In this document: positions 25,389 through 35,181 of the stretch, piece by piece | Numbering within the stretch: position 1 is the first letter of the stretch | How the letters are laid out: every line of letters starts with the position of its first letter | Assembly: GCF_003719335.1 (NCBI RefSeq) | Contig: NZ_RIAS01000016.1 | Location: 104,669 to 168,668 of the forward strand | Direction of reading: 5' to 3' | Source: Paenibacillus amylolyticus | Lineage (GTDB): Bacteria; Bacillota; Bacilli; Paenibacillales; Paenibacillaceae | DNA length: 64,000 nt | Notes under the pieces: model-generated | What the model saw: the letters and a program-made list of their open reading frames with translations, nothing else | Database searches by the model: none | Told to the model about the DNA's origin: nothing | Translations under genes and position numbers: made by a program

Positions 25389-25436
25389 AAAAGAATGAGG
25401 ATTTCAGGATTCACCTTTTTCCTCATTCTTATTTTT
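25389..25436. terminator. Terminator between glpX and the LacI operon
   Basis: AAGAATGAGG (25391-25400) and CCTCATTCTT (25421-25430) form a perfect ten-pair stem; on the minus strand it is followed by TTTGTTGTTTT, which suits termination of glpX. On the plus strand ATTTTT follows. Confidence 0.8.
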
Positions 25437-25494
25437 CAATAATGTGGCGCACAGGTAAGTTCTATGAATTTAATATATAGATGAAGAAAAGAAT

Positions 25495-26580
25495 TTAACC
25501 ATTTGTAATTACGCTTGCTTCCTTGGCAGACTGACTGAATTCAGCCTGTTCCATCTCTTTAGTCAACTTCCGGATCATGCGATCTGTTGGCTCGGAGGAA
25601 GCCTGAAGCTTACGAACCTTATGCAATACCTCTTTGTTCGGCAGGAAATGCAGAGAACGAATAAAACGAATGGTTTTCGTTTTGGCACGCATGACAATCG
25701 AATCTGTCTCCGCCCGGTCATCTGCAAGATAACGCACGCCGCCAAGAATCTCACCAGGCGTTACTCCCGTTGCGGCAAAAATAACATCCTCTGTACCGAT
25801 CATATCTTCCATCGTCAACACTTTGTAAGGATTATCAATTCCCATCTGCAAGCAGCGCTGGAATTCATCTGCATTGGCAGGCATCAAACGGCCTTGAATC
25901 TCACCTCCGAGGCAGGACAAGGCTGCTGCAGCCAGCACACCTTCAGGGGCACCACCTGATCCAACATACAGGTCAATACCCGCTTCAGGGAAAGCTGGAG
26001 CCATCGCTCCTGCAACGTCGCCGTCACTAAGGAATTTGATCCGCACGCCAACTTTGCGAAGTGTTTTGATCGTGCTCTCATGCCGTACACGATCAAGGAT
26101 CATGACCGTGAGATCAGAGATATTTTTATTTAGCGCAACAGCCGCTTTTTCCAGAGTCACCTCAATCGGATCTTCGATGCTGACTTTGCCTACCAGTGCA
26201 GGACCAACGGCTAGCTTCTCCATATACATGTCCGGCGCGTGGAGCAGATTTCCTTTTCCCGCCACCGCAATGACGGATAGTGCATTGTTCAGACCTTTAG
26301 CAACAATCTCTGTACCTTCCAAAGGATCAACAGCGACGTCAACCTCCGGTCCCTCGGCATTCCCGACTTCTTCACCGATGTACAACATTGGGGCTTCATC
26401 CATTTCCCCTTCCCCAATTACGACCGTGCCTCGAATAGACACGGAATCGAACATGGCACGCATGGCTAAAGTAGCCGCTTCATCTGCACTATTCTTGTCG
26501 CCTCTTCCCATCCAAGGAGCTGAAGCTAAAGCCGCCAATTCTGTTACTCGGACAATTTCCAACGCCAGTTCGCGTTCCAT
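25495..26580 (-). CDS. glpX: Class II fructose-1,6-bisphosphatase
   Basis: The 361-residue GlpX protein carries SAPWMGRGDKNSADEAATLAMR near residues 15-36, VVIGEGEMDEAPMLYIGEEVG and VDVAVDPLEGTEIVAKG (the metal- and phosphate-binding acidic residues), and GSGGAPEGVLAAAALSCLGG. It removes the 1-phosphate of fructose-1,6-bisphosphate in gluconeogenesis. Its C-terminus runs about 25-40 residues longer than many GlpX proteins, ending in a Gln/Glu/Ser-rich tail. ATG 26580 is chosen because the conserved N-terminus starts there and AGAAGGGAAG is upstream. It appears to be a single-gene unit. Confidence 0.94.
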   Translation of the reverse strand: MERELALEIVRVTELAALASAPWMGRGDKNSADEAATLAMRAMFDSVSIRGTVVIGEGEMDEAPMLYIGEEVGNAEGPEVDVAVDPLEGTEIVAKGLNNALSVIAVAGKGNLLHAPDMYMEKLAVGPALVGKVSIEDPIEVTLEKAAVALNKNISDLTVMILDRVRHESTIKTLRKVGVRIKFLSDGDVAGAMAPAFPEAGIDLYVGSGGAPEGVLAAAALSCLGGEIQGRLMPANADEFQRCLQMGIDNPYKVLTMEDMIGTEDVIFAATGVTPGEILGGVRYLADDRAETDSIVMRAKTKTIRFIRSLHFLPNKEVLHKVRKLQASSEPTDRMIRKLTKEMEQAEFSQSAKEASVITNG

Positions 26581-27282
26581 GGTTGCCACTTCCCTTCTGG
26601 TTTTCCACAGCATAACGTGAAGGGCATCTGAAAATCTATCGCAAATCCATATCAAATTAATCTATAAATAGCGTAGCATCAGCTTTTTTCTGGAATTTCC
26701 CTTATTTTTCTATTTATTAATCTGAACAATTTAACTTGTTTTAGGGGGAGGTTTACAGCCTGCACGACTTCCTTTCTTTGTATTAAAACATTAATAATTT
26801 TTCCAATTTTCATTATCGTTTTCTTCTCTCCAGTATCATCAGGAGATTCGTGTTACCAATCTACACTTGTGAAGTGCTGTAACCCTAGCGCTGACTGCGA
26901 TTTGAACCAAAATTCAGATGGTTTACCTGCCCATTTCTCAGTAGAATCGAAAACGATTTTCGGGAAGCAATCTAGCGTATAAAAATTTTTAATAAAATGG
27001 AATTTGCACACTGCAATGAGGGTGTTTCTTCTCTGTCGGAATGAAGTTCACAAGAGAGTGTAGTTTAGTATTAATCAGGACTTTAGCATTCTCTAATACC
27101 ATAGATGTCATCTATAAAGGATATCGAAAAATATAAGTTTACATAATATTTGTTATGATTGCAATATTCACTTTTACACCTTAATTTATTACATATATTA
27201 CCATTTGTCTAGCTTTCTAATAAAATGCGCCTCTGTTCGGCTTTAAATTTTCATCCATACGCACACTTCTCTAAACATAACA
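26581..27282. other. Long AT-rich intergenic region upstream of glpX
   Basis: This stretch of about 700 bases has no convincing gene on either strand, no tRNA and no riboswitch motif that I recognise. It holds the glpX promoter region on its left, a palindromic CGAAAACGATTTTCG box at 26948-26962 and the mannanase terminator on its right. A small RNA cannot be excluded. Confidence 0.5.
26947..26962. promoter_or_regulatory. Operator-like palindrome TCGAAAACGATTTTCG
   Basis: A near-perfect inverted repeat with a central CG. The core CGAAAACGAT recurs at 29873-29882, upstream of the mannanase gene. This looks like a LacI-family or CcpA-like operator, but this copy has no gene starting close by. 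Confidence 0.35.
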
Positions 27283-27328
27283 AAGCCAGACCGGATCAGT
27301 TAAATGAGATACTGACCCGGCCTGGCTT
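27283..27328 (-). terminator. Terminator of the mannanase gene
   Basis: On the minus strand AAGCCAGGCCGGGTCAGT pairs with ACTGATCCGGTCTGGCTT around a ten-base loop, followed by TGTTATGTTT. It starts 12 bases past the stop codon. Confidence 0.88.
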
Positions 27329-27339
27329 GTACTTATCGC

Positions 27340-29682
27340 TTAAGGTTCCACGCCCCATACCAACTGATCACTTACGTATCCAGTTATTTTGCTGTGATTA
27401 GCATATTGATTGCCCGTTGCCATGAAGGAATAATCATCGGACTGATTGTAATCAGACCAGTTATTTTTAGAAAAACGAGCTTGTACCTCTGCGCTTTCGC
27501 CCGGATTTAGTACTCCAGCGCTGCTAGTGAACCCCAGTTGAACGTAATAGTCAGCACCAGTTACGGGTGTGTCCAGCTTGACGAAGGTACTGGTAACGTT
27601 GGCACTTCCTACACTTGCCCAATCTGACCAGAAGGTCTGTGCTTGCTCACCATCAATCGTATAATAATACCGTACCTTCACATCACTGAGATGAATAGCC
27701 GTATTCCCGGAATTAATCAGCTTGAATTTGGGCGCGATTCCGTTCGTCGAAGCACTTGTATTGCCGTTATATGCCTGAATCGTTAGCTTGCTGTCAGGTG
27801 GGACAACAACAACGGAACTGTCGACTACGTTCAACTTAAGAACAGCATCTTTACCATTGTTGAAATGAAAAGTTAGACTCGTTTGTCCAAGAGGCAGTGT
27901 TGCTAGATAGGCTTGCTTCAGCACCGCTGTTGATTCAGACGCCGTATAATGCTGGCCGGAAACCAGATTCACCCCTCCCTTGGAAATGCCCGTAAGCTGA
28001 TGTCCGTTCAAGGTGAGCGAAATCGTAATATCCTGCGCATGACTTGTTTCCTTATCAAAGGTTGCACTTCCGGGTGAGATGACCGCACTTGGATTGGGCT
28101 GGTTCGCTTTTAGATCCGGCAACTCATCCAGAGTAATGACATAATCGCTTTGATAGAGTGTCTTTAATGTGGAGGCATAGTTAAACGCTTCGCTCATCAG
28201 ATGTTCGCCGTACCATGGAAGGAAATAAAGCCAGCCCGCTTTTTCCTCTGTCAGATTTTTCACGCTTGGAACGGTATCGTTCTCTGTCATTGCCACCATT
28301 TTTTTGCCATTGGTCAAGTTCACCAGCTGATAAAATGTGGACGTAATGGCATCCTCGTTAGGTACACCAGATAATCCATCATAACGATTGTAGATCGTAT
28401 TGTATTTATCAAAGCCCACAAGATCTACCTGATCATCCCCTGGATACCAAGCCGGTGAAGTACTGTAGACATAGCTGTTGTAGGTCCAGATTAGGTTATG
28501 CAGGTCATACGTTTCGGTCAGCTCAGTATAGATCATGTCCCACAGCTTCTTATACACATCCGCTCCAGCAGAAGCCCACCAGAACCAGGCTCCCTCTCCA
28601 TTCAATCCTCCGTTTCCTTCTGCTTCATGGTAAGGACGGAAAATGACCGGCACATCGTTATCCTGTAATATCTGGAGCTGCTCCGCCAGATCTTGAATGG
28701 TCATCATCACATACTGATATTCCTTCGTACCAGGAATGACGGCTTTTGCGGTATCAAAATTCGTTTCAGTTGGTTTGTAGGTCGCCTCTTTCCAATCGAC
28801 AAAATCGCCAAGTTGATACGTAGTAAAGTTACGCGGCACATTGATATGCCAAGATGCGGTTGCTATACCTCCGCGGTTGTTCACCCAGTCGATCACACGA
28901 TCAGTTGTACCATCTTCCCAGCCATAAAGCGGGTTGTAGTTCATAAAATCAAAACCTCTAATTGCCGGATATTTACCCGTCAGATCATGAATCCATTCAA
29001 ACTCCAGCTCGGAATTTCCGTCATTTCCTCCTCCATAAATCTCCTGTTGCCCCGATATGATGTTGTGTCCGTATACCTCCGTTAGATAATTCATTAAAAG
29101 CTGTGTTTCCGGCGTAGCCTGAGAATCCGTGAGCACAGGCTGCACGTTTAGCGGATCAAGATCGGCATAATCCACTGTGAACGTATCAAAATATGCATAA
29201 CCCCAGCCAGCCTTCAGTTGAATTGTGTTGCTTCCCTTGTTTAATTTGTGGAAACCAAAATCATAATCCGACCATGTTGTCGTATATGGAAGCATGTAAG
29301 AGGCCTTCGTTCCCCCATTCACTACCAAGTATTGAAGTCTGCCATCCATACTAAGCTCCTGCATAAAACGGGTGGAAATACTGTACATCCCCGTTTCGGG
29401 AACGGTCACATCTAATGTGATCGTTCCCGATCCCTGCATCCATACAAATCCGCTTCCCGAGTAACCTGGCTTCGGCTGTCCATAAATCTGGGTAACCACT
29501 TGCAAGTCCGAGGTTAATTGTGCATCTTCACCTTCAATTGTGAGCAACGGGGCATCCGCTCGCGCAGGTGCAGGCAATGCCAGCATTCCCAACAACAAGG
29601 TACTGACCAGCATGATTGCCAATGCTTTTTGAACCCTCTCCCTCCATCCATTCTTCGTTCCCATCTTCATTCCGAACTTCAT
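27340..29682 (-). CDS. Secreted GH26 beta-mannanase with CBM35, X2 and CBM3 modules
   Basis: The 780-residue protein starts with a long Sec signal peptide (basic residues, then ALAIMLVSTLLLGMLALPAPARA, cleavage near residue 43). Next are a CBM35-like module (about 46-172), a GH26 catalytic domain (about 185-500) with the acid/base Glu in IFRPYHEAEG (about residue 353) and the nucleophile Glu in VAMTENDTVP (about 467), an X2/Ig-like module (about 525-608, ISPGSATFDKETSHAQDI) and a C-terminal CBM3 (about 615-760, LTIQAYNGNTSASTNGIAPKFKLINSG). It would cut beta-1,4-mannan outside the cell while bound to cellulose or mannan. ATG 29682 is preferred, since AAGGGAG lies six bases upstream, inside an in-frame extension to 29700. 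A strong terminator follows. Confidence 0.94.
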   Translation of the reverse strand: MKFGMKMGTKNGWRERVQKALAIMLVSTLLLGMLALPAPARADAPLLTIEGEDAQLTSDLQVVTQIYGQPKPGYSGSGFVWMQGSGTITLDVTVPETGMYSISTRFMQELSMDGRLQYLVVNGGTKASYMLPYTTTWSDYDFGFHKLNKGSNTIQLKAGWGYAYFDTFTVDYADLDPLNVQPVLTDSQATPETQLLMNYLTEVYGHNIISGQQEIYGGGNDGNSELEFEWIHDLTGKYPAIRGFDFMNYNPLYGWEDGTTDRVIDWVNNRGGIATASWHINVPRNFTTYQLGDFVDWKEATYKPTETNFDTAKAVIPGTKEYQYVMMTIQDLAEQLQILQDNDVPVIFRPYHEAEGNGGLNGEGAWFWWASAGADVYKKLWDMIYTELTETYDLHNLIWTYNSYVYSTSPAWYPGDDQVDLVGFDKYNTIYNRYDGLSGVPNEDAITSTFYQLVNLTNGKKMVAMTENDTVPSVKNLTEEKAGWLYFLPWYGEHLMSEAFNYASTLKTLYQSDYVITLDELPDLKANQPNPSAVISPGSATFDKETSHAQDITISLTLNGHQLTGISKGGVNLVSGQHYTASESTAVLKQAYLATLPLGQTSLTFHFNNGKDAVLKLNVVDSSVVVVPPDSKLTIQAYNGNTSASTNGIAPKFKLINSGNTAIHLSDVKVRYYYTIDGEQAQTFWSDWASVGSANVTSTFVKLDTPVTGADYYVQLGFTSSAGVLNPGESAEVQARFSKNNWSDYNQSDDYSFMATGNQYANHSKITGYVSDQLVWGVEP

Positions 29683-29872
29683 TTCCATCTCCCTTTCCAT
29701 CTGAAATGTGAGAGCGAAATGTGCATAACCCCAATCATGATGGCGCTTTCATATTTAAACATATCATGAGTGGATAAAATTGTAAATATATGGTTATATA
29801 GATCAGGTATCACTATGTTTATCAAGAGAAAATAATTATTCTATCCCAAGGAAACTTCACAAACTTACATTC

Positions 29873-29886
29873 CGAAAACGATTAAA
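29873..29886 (-). promoter_or_regulatory. CGAAAACGAT box upstream of the mannanase gene
   Basis: The core equals that of the palindrome at 26947-26962 but the right half is degenerate (CGAAAACGATTAAA). It lies about 190 bases before the mannanase start and may be an operator or cre-like site for the secreted enzyme. Confidence 0.3.
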
Positions 29887-29950
29887 TTTATGTTTACAAA
29901 CACTGTGTTTTTTCACAATCTAGTCATGCTTATGTAACTAACCTCTTCAT

Positions 29951-30343
29951 TCATCTGGCACTTGAAGAAACATACCTTATTCTTTTTTTATCCCCTGATA
30001 TCCAAGTAATCAGGAATTCGGGTGATTTGCCTTTACTTTTGTCCAAGGTGAACCCTTCCACGTTTTTCGTTATATTCAAAAGGTAGTGACCATCAGGTGA
30101 CGACACATCATGATATTCGATCGTATCGTTAGGGTATACAACCATAACTTTTACGTTGCTTGCTTTTTTCGCTGGAAACATATCAAACGTTACGGTAGCT
30201 TTGTACATTCCGCGATCTCCCCCATAACTTTCGACCACCTGGCTCGTATTTACGGCGGCCTCATTATTTTCAATGTAATTTACCAACAACATGATCACAA
30301 GCAGACTTAACACGGTACCGAGAAACAAATGCTTTTTCTTCAT
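29951..30343 (-). CDS. Small membrane-anchored or secreted protein of unknown function
   Basis: The 130-residue protein has a strong N-terminal hydrophobic segment (KKKHLFLGTVLSLLVIMLLVNYI, residues 2-24) without a clear cleavage site, and then a mostly beta-strand extracytoplasmic domain. I do not recognise a family. GGGAGGTG lies six bases before ATG 30343; a longer in-frame start is not supported. It stands between the mannanase gene and the purine operon with gaps of over 200 bases on both sides, so it is probably its own unit. Confidence 0.72.
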   Translation of the reverse strand: MKKKHLFLGTVLSLLVIMLLVNYIENNEAAVNTSQVVESYGGDRGMYKATVTFDMFPAKKASNVKVMVVYPNDTIEYHDVSSPDGHYLLNITKNVEGFTLDKSKGKSPEFLITWISGDKKRIRYVSSSAR

Positions 30344-30549
30344 AGTGATCACCTCCCACACAAAAAAATAAGAATTTTCTACGGGCAGCACTTGATCTCC
30401 ACTCGCAGGAAATTCTCTATTATTCTTAATATTACCATAATTTTGTGTAGAACTTAAGCTTTCTCACCGCTTCGGGTCATCAAATTTCAGTACCATCTGT
30501 TTGCACAAAGTTAACTGCTGATCTGCCTTCATCTTTTTTCACCGCTATT

Positions 30550-31059
30550 TCAACCGTCAACTGTTCCTTTGACTGCACAACGCTCACTTGCCTTGTTTAC
30601 CGCGCGTATAATTCCGCCATAACCTGTACAGCGACAGAGATTACCGCATAAACCTGTTTCAATCTGCTCCTGAGAAGGGTTTGGGTATGCGTCCAGCAAA
30701 GCTTTGGTTGAAATAATCATCCCTGGAGTACAGTATCCACACTGAAACCCGCCTTCTTCCACGAAAGCTTGTTGAATGGGGTGCAGCTCTCCCTTTTTCT
30801 CACCATGAAGTCCTTCAATTGTCGTAATGTCGCTTCCCTCACTTTGATACGCCATCACGAGACAGGCATTAATCGGCTCTCCATTCATGAGAATCATACA
30901 TGCGCCGCATCGTCCAACCTCGCAGGAAACCTTTGTTCCCGTCAGCTCTAAGTGATTCCGAAGGATATCGACAAGTCGTGTTTCAGGAGAAACGGACAGT
31001 TCTCTTAGCCGTCCATTCACCCTAGCATTCCATGTCTGTTCAAGAGGCTGATTCTTCAT
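30550..31059 (-). CDS. pucE: Xanthine dehydrogenase iron-sulphur subunit
   Basis: The 169-residue protein carries two [2Fe-2S] sites: a plant-ferredoxin-type site with C46, C51, C54 and C66 (SCEVGRCGACM) and an alpha-helical site with C107, C110, C142 and C144 (FQCGYCTPGM, CGNLCRCTGY). It transfers electrons from the molybdenum site in PucD to FAD in PucC. Its ATG (31059) overlaps the pucD stop by four bases with AAGGGGTG upstream, so translation is probably coupled. It is the last gene of the puc cluster. Confidence 0.95.
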   Translation of the reverse strand: MKNQPLEQTWNARVNGRLRELSVSPETRLVDILRNHLELTGTKVSCEVGRCGACMILMNGEPINACLVMAYQSEGSDITTIEGLHGEKKGELHPIQQAFVEEGGFQCGYCTPGMIISTKALLDAYPNPSQEQIETGLCGNLCRCTGYGGIIRAVNKASERCAVKGTVDG

Positions 31060-33371
31060 GATGGCTTCACCCCTTCTGGTAAAAGAACATTTAGCGCCTG
31101 GCTGAGTTGCTCTCGCGGCACGGGGAGCTGAGTAACCCATACGCCTGTCGCCTGATGAATAGCCGCAGTAATCGCAGGGGCAAGTGCAACGGAACCAATC
31201 TCACCGATGCCTCTAGGTCCGAATGCATCTCCTTCAGGTAAATCTTCAATTGCCTCTACTTCTAAATTCGAGTGAATATCCTTGATTGTCGGAATTAAAT
31301 ACGTGTCTAGATTCGACGTAACGTAGCGGCTCTGCTCCATGACGGCATCCTCGGTTAACGTAAATCCAAGAGCCATCACACTGCCACCTTCAATCTGCCC
31401 TATATAGCCCATCGGATTGATTACCGGCCCTGCAGCCACAATATGCCGTGTATCCAAAAGTTTGGTTTCACCCGTCAGTGTATTGACCTCCACCTCTGCA
31501 GCTACGGCGGCATACGTGTAGAGGTAATGACCACCCATTACATTGTCAGGCGTCGTGGGGTAATGAAAAGTGGTGTCGAAAATCCATTCCTGCGCTTTAC
31601 CCTGCTTTACAAGATCCGTATAAGAAATGACTAGACGGGTGGTTGAGTTTGTTGAGGAATCGTGTGATTTCATCCATACTCCCCCAGGTCCTGTCATTAG
31701 TTGCTCTGCCGGAATTCCGGAAAACTGTGATGCCACGTTAAGCATCTTTGCGCGGAATCCATGCTGCAAGCGCTGCAAAGCCATCCAGGCCATCGTGGTT
31801 GAACGGGATGCCGTACTGGAGCCACTATGGGGCACACGGTCTGTATCTCCAATGACAATACTCAGGTCCGATGGGGAGCACTGGAACAGATCACAGAGCA
31901 TGATCTCCAGTGTGGCCACAAGACCTTGCCCGAATTCCTCGTAGCTGAAAGCCACCTCAATCTTGCCCTCCGCATTCAGAGACAAGCGTCCACCAGCCGG
32001 ATCTGGAATGCCGTAACCAAGCCCGGCGCCATGCATCGCGATGGCCGCACCTACTCCTCGTTTGATCCATGGAGGAAGTGACAAATCCACCTGAGGATGA
32101 AGATGCTTCTGCCATAGCTCTGAACGGTCCAATGCCTCCCATACTTGATATAGTCCATCCGTGGGCAGAATGCGCTGGTTCAAGGGACCCGGATCATGTT
32201 TCTGGCGCAGATTGCGCCGCCTAAACTCCCAGGGGTCCATATCCATGATCTGTGCCAAACGATCCATCTGACCTTCCATTGCAAAGATTGCCTGATTGCC
32301 TCCGAATCCACGAAACTCTCCGGATAATCCATTGTTTGTATACACAGATACCCCTTCTACATCCACATGCGGAATCATATACGGCCCCATACAATGCTCG
32401 GTACAGAAGTTTAATACGGGTGCTCCAAGCGTTGCATATGCACCGGTATCTGCCGTAATACGAACCCGATGTGCCTGTAAAATCCCTTCACGGCTTATAC
32501 CCGTTTGCATCTCAATCTTCATTGGATGACGCTTCAAACCAGCCCGAACGGATTCTTTACGCGAGTTGTGCATTTTAACAGGGCGGCCGCATTTTAACGC
32601 GAGCAGTGCGCCATAAGGTTGGACGTTCAATTCATCTTTTCCGCCAAACGAACCTCCAATAGGTGAAGATACCACTCGAATGTGTTCTTCCGGGCAGCCA
32701 ATAATACGTGCGAGTTGCATGCGATCCTTATACCCATGCTGTGTTGCCGCATAGACATGAAGACGCCCCATCTCGTCAGGTACAAACAGGCCTCCCTCTG
32801 TCTCCATATAAGCATGCATTTGTCTTGGCGTATAGTAAGTCTCCGTTACAATATGAGCACACGAATCAAAAGCTTGCTGGGCATTTCCTCGCTTGATCTC
32901 TGTACGATGTAACACATTGCCTGGACCATGTGGATGCAGTTCGGGCGCCCCAGGAGCCATTGCGGCAGCCGTGCTGTCCAGCGGCTCAATCTCCTCATAC
33001 TGCACACGAATAGCTTCTAAGGCAAGCAAGGCTCGTTCAGGTGAGTCAGCCGCAACCGCGGCAATGGCATCACCTACATAACGCACAACATCTTCACAAA
33101 AGACGGGCTGATCCGGGGTTGCAATACCAAAACGGTTAAGTCCAGGCACATCCTTGGCCGTTAACACCGCATATACACCCTCCATGGCTTCCGCTTCCGA
33201 TGTATCAATGGACAGCAACCGTGCATGTGGAAAAGCACTTCGCAGTACTTTCCCATAGACCATGTTAGGCAAGGACATATCCGTTAGATACTGCAACTGT
33301 CCCGTGACCTTTGGAGGTCCATCCGGCCGAAGGTGCCAGCGATTTCCACTCTGTTCCCGGTTAAGCAACAT
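31056..33371 (-). CDS. pucD: Xanthine dehydrogenase molybdopterin subunit
   Basis: The 771-residue subunit has the N-terminal ald_Xan_dh domain (VTGQLQYLTDMSLPNMVYGKVLRSAFPHARL) and the large molybdopterin-binding domain with GGSFGGKDE near residue 240, EFRGFGGNQAIFAMEGQMD near residue 355, and the C-terminal GPRGIGEIGS that holds the catalytic Glu in this family. It hydroxylates hypoxanthine and xanthine to urate. AAGGGGAG lies before ATG 33371. It sits between pucC and pucE, in the order seen in Bacillus. Confidence 0.95.
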   Translation of the reverse strand: MLLNREQSGNRWHLRPDGPPKVTGQLQYLTDMSLPNMVYGKVLRSAFPHARLLSIDTSEAEAMEGVYAVLTAKDVPGLNRFGIATPDQPVFCEDVVRYVGDAIAAVAADSPERALLALEAIRVQYEEIEPLDSTAAAMAPGAPELHPHGPGNVLHRTEIKRGNAQQAFDSCAHIVTETYYTPRQMHAYMETEGGLFVPDEMGRLHVYAATQHGYKDRMQLARIIGCPEEHIRVVSSPIGGSFGGKDELNVQPYGALLALKCGRPVKMHNSRKESVRAGLKRHPMKIEMQTGISREGILQAHRVRITADTGAYATLGAPVLNFCTEHCMGPYMIPHVDVEGVSVYTNNGLSGEFRGFGGNQAIFAMEGQMDRLAQIMDMDPWEFRRRNLRQKHDPGPLNQRILPTDGLYQVWEALDRSELWQKHLHPQVDLSLPPWIKRGVGAAIAMHGAGLGYGIPDPAGGRLSLNAEGKIEVAFSYEEFGQGLVATLEIMLCDLFQCSPSDLSIVIGDTDRVPHSGSSTASRSTTMAWMALQRLQHGFRAKMLNVASQFSGIPAEQLMTGPGGVWMKSHDSSTNSTTRLVISYTDLVKQGKAQEWIFDTTFHYPTTPDNVMGGHYLYTYAAVAAEVEVNTLTGETKLLDTRHIVAAGPVINPMGYIGQIEGGSVMALGFTLTEDAVMEQSRYVTSNLDTYLIPTIKDIHSNLEVEAIEDLPEGDAFGPRGIGEIGSVALAPAITAAIHQATGVWVTQLPVPREQLSQALNVLLPEGVKPS

Positions 33372-33502
33372 GGTGTCTCTCCCCTTCCGTAGCTCCTTTT
33401 TAAGTCCAGTCCTAAATTGTAGATACCTTAGTTGCCTTAAGTCCTTAATACTCTGGTTGGCGCAGATACCTTACATACTCTATGTGCTGTAGATCCTGCA
33501 GC

Positions 33503-34453
33503 CTATGAATGAAAAGCCTGCCAAAGCCCAGCCCCAAGCATATTTCCTGCCGACTGTTTCCTGTAGATTTCGGTGGCAAAAGCATCCGTATAGGATACAA
33601 ATTCAGCAGTAACCTGGGCTGCAAGCCCGGCTGCTTGAGAAGCATCTGCTTTTTCGGATTGAAGCCAGTGCTCCGTCTCGGTTAGCCTCGCGGCTATACC
33701 AGAGCCACCGCCAGCAGCTATCGCAATCTGTGTCCATCGTCCGTCATCCGGGTTAATCTCCCCGTGAAAAGCTACAGTGACAAGCGAGGCAGTAAATGCC
33801 TCCCTTCGGCCTAATTTACGATAGAAGGAAATTTGATGAACTCTTTCAGGTATGGATTGCTTGGACTCACACGTGTATCGCTCTGGAACAGAGGATGTTA
33901 GATTTACTGCAAAGTTCCTGGACGGAATATGAATGGAGATTAATACGTCATCTGCATTCAGCTTGCTATTACGCCCATTTTCAAGCCATAATGCCACATG
34001 TTGCGTCTCCATACCACGACAGGTCAGCCAGTGAAGCTCAGCATCATACACAAGTAGCGCCGGTAATGTATCCCCTATCCCTGATGCAATATTCCCCCCA
34101 ATTGTCGCCAGGTTTCGAACAGAAGGGGCTGCTATAGCCAAAATAGCCTGATGCAAAATAGGAAACCGGCTTAGCAAAGGGTCTGTTGCACATTCCCTCA
34201 ATCGCGTCATAGCTCCAATCACAATCTCATCCCCTTGAATCGAGATTCCACTCATCTCGGGAATGCAAGCCAGACTAACTAAATGTTCAGGTGAGCCCTT
34301 TAATGCAGCCTCCCATTGCGTCCGCAATAACGTGCCTCCAGCAACATAACACCGTGTTCCTTCAATCTGTTCCCTAATGTTTAGTAATTCTTGTAACGTA
34401 CCTGGCTGCCATACAGAGGGCTGCGCACCTGAGCCGTATCCCGGCATGACCAT
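33503..34453 (-). CDS. pucC: Xanthine dehydrogenase FAD subunit
   Basis: The 316-residue protein has the FAD-binding PCMH fold with YVAGGTLLRTQWE near residue 35 and APSVRNLATIGGNIASG near residue 105, then a CO-dehydrogenase flavoprotein C-terminal domain. It passes electrons from the iron-sulphur subunit to NAD or another acceptor. ATG 34453 is chosen because AAAGGAGGGAG is 10 bases upstream; a longer start at 34486 adds a charged tail and lacks a site. A 131-base gap before pucD is larger than elsewhere in the operon and shows nothing distinct. Confidence 0.93.
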   Translation of the reverse strand: MVMPGYGSGAQPSVWQPGTLQELLNIREQIEGTRCYVAGGTLLRTQWEAALKGSPEHLVSLACIPEMSGISIQGDEIVIGAMTRLRECATDPLLSRFPILHQAILAIAAPSVRNLATIGGNIASGIGDTLPALLVYDAELHWLTCRGMETQHVALWLENGRNSKLNADDVLISIHIPSRNFAVNLTSSVPERYTCESKQSIPERVHQISFYRKLGRREAFTASLVTVAFHGEINPDDGRWTQIAIAAGGGSGIAARLTETEHWLQSEKADASQAAGLAAQVTAEFVSYTDAFATEIYRKQSAGNMLGAGLWQAFHS

Positions 34454-34530
34454 GGCTCTCCCTCCTTTATTTCTCCGTTTCTTCAACCTTCTCGTTCATC
34501 TAGCAGTTTTCACACGGAGCCGCGTGAATT

Positions 34531-35181
34531 TTAAGCTTCTCTCCACATCCGCTCTTCTGCATATTTCAGAATTTGTTGCACTTGCAACTCTGTATCAGCG
34601 TCCCAGAAACTCTCTCGCCTTAAAGACACCTGTACCCCTTGGTATTTAGGGTTACGAAGCATTTTGCGTGCCCCTTCATCTCCGTGCAGGGACAGCAGCG
34701 GGCCGAACATATGCGAGCGAAAAGCAACCGGGGGTTTACTCCCCTCATTGTCCGTACCCGCAACATAATCACACAGCGGATTAGAATCCAGTACCGCGGT
34801 GACATGATTAATATTCTCTGTCGTTATAAGGGGCTGGTCTGCCATCAGCATCAGAACCCCCCTCGGCCTGTATTCCATCGCCGTCAATATACCGCAATGA
34901 ATGGAGTTCGCCATGCCACCAGCAAAATCGTTGCATAATACAATACGCAATCTGGTTTCGGGATTATATGTGTAAGAGCATACCCCGCGCCATTTGGAAG
35001 GTAACCATTCAAGAGTGTCTTCTGGTTTGACCACACAGATGATTTGATCCAACCGGGAATTTAGAGCGGCCTCCAGTGTCCATGCTGCCAGTGCTCTTCC
35101 ATCCGGCATCATAACCGATAGTTTATCTCGCCCAAGTCTGCTGCTCTTGCCAGCCGCTAGAACGATACCTGTCGTTTGCAT
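34531..35181 (-). CDS. pucB: MobA-like molybdenum cofactor nucleotidyltransferase
   Basis: The 216-residue protein has the NTP-transferase motif GIVLAAGKSSRLGRDKL at the N-terminus, LMLMADQPLIT near residue 105, and GSKPPVAFRSHMF. It belongs to the MobA/MocA group that attaches CMP to the molybdenum cofactor for xanthine dehydrogenases. ATG 35181 with AAAGGAG eight bases upstream is preferred over a GTG two codons before. Its first 59 bases lie inside the end of the XdhC-type gene, so the two are tightly coupled. Confidence 0.92.
   Translation of the reverse strand: MQTTGIVLAAGKSSRLGRDKLSVMMPDGRALAAWTLEAALNSRLDQIICVVKPEDTLEWLPSKWRGVCSYTYNPETRLRIVLCNDFAGGMANSIHCGILTAMEYRPRGVLMLMADQPLITTENINHVTAVLDSNPLCDYVAGTDNEGSKPPVAFRSHMFGPLLSLHGDEGARKMLRNPKYQGVQVSLRRESFWDADTELQVQQILKYAEERMWREA

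Noticed and set aside
26740..26900. Riboswitch in the long gap before glpX
   Set aside because: No stem order or conserved motif of a known class could be found on either strand.
33372..33502. Small gene between pucC and pucD
   Set aside because: No frame with a start site; sequence is simple CTTAA/TAGAT-rich spacer.
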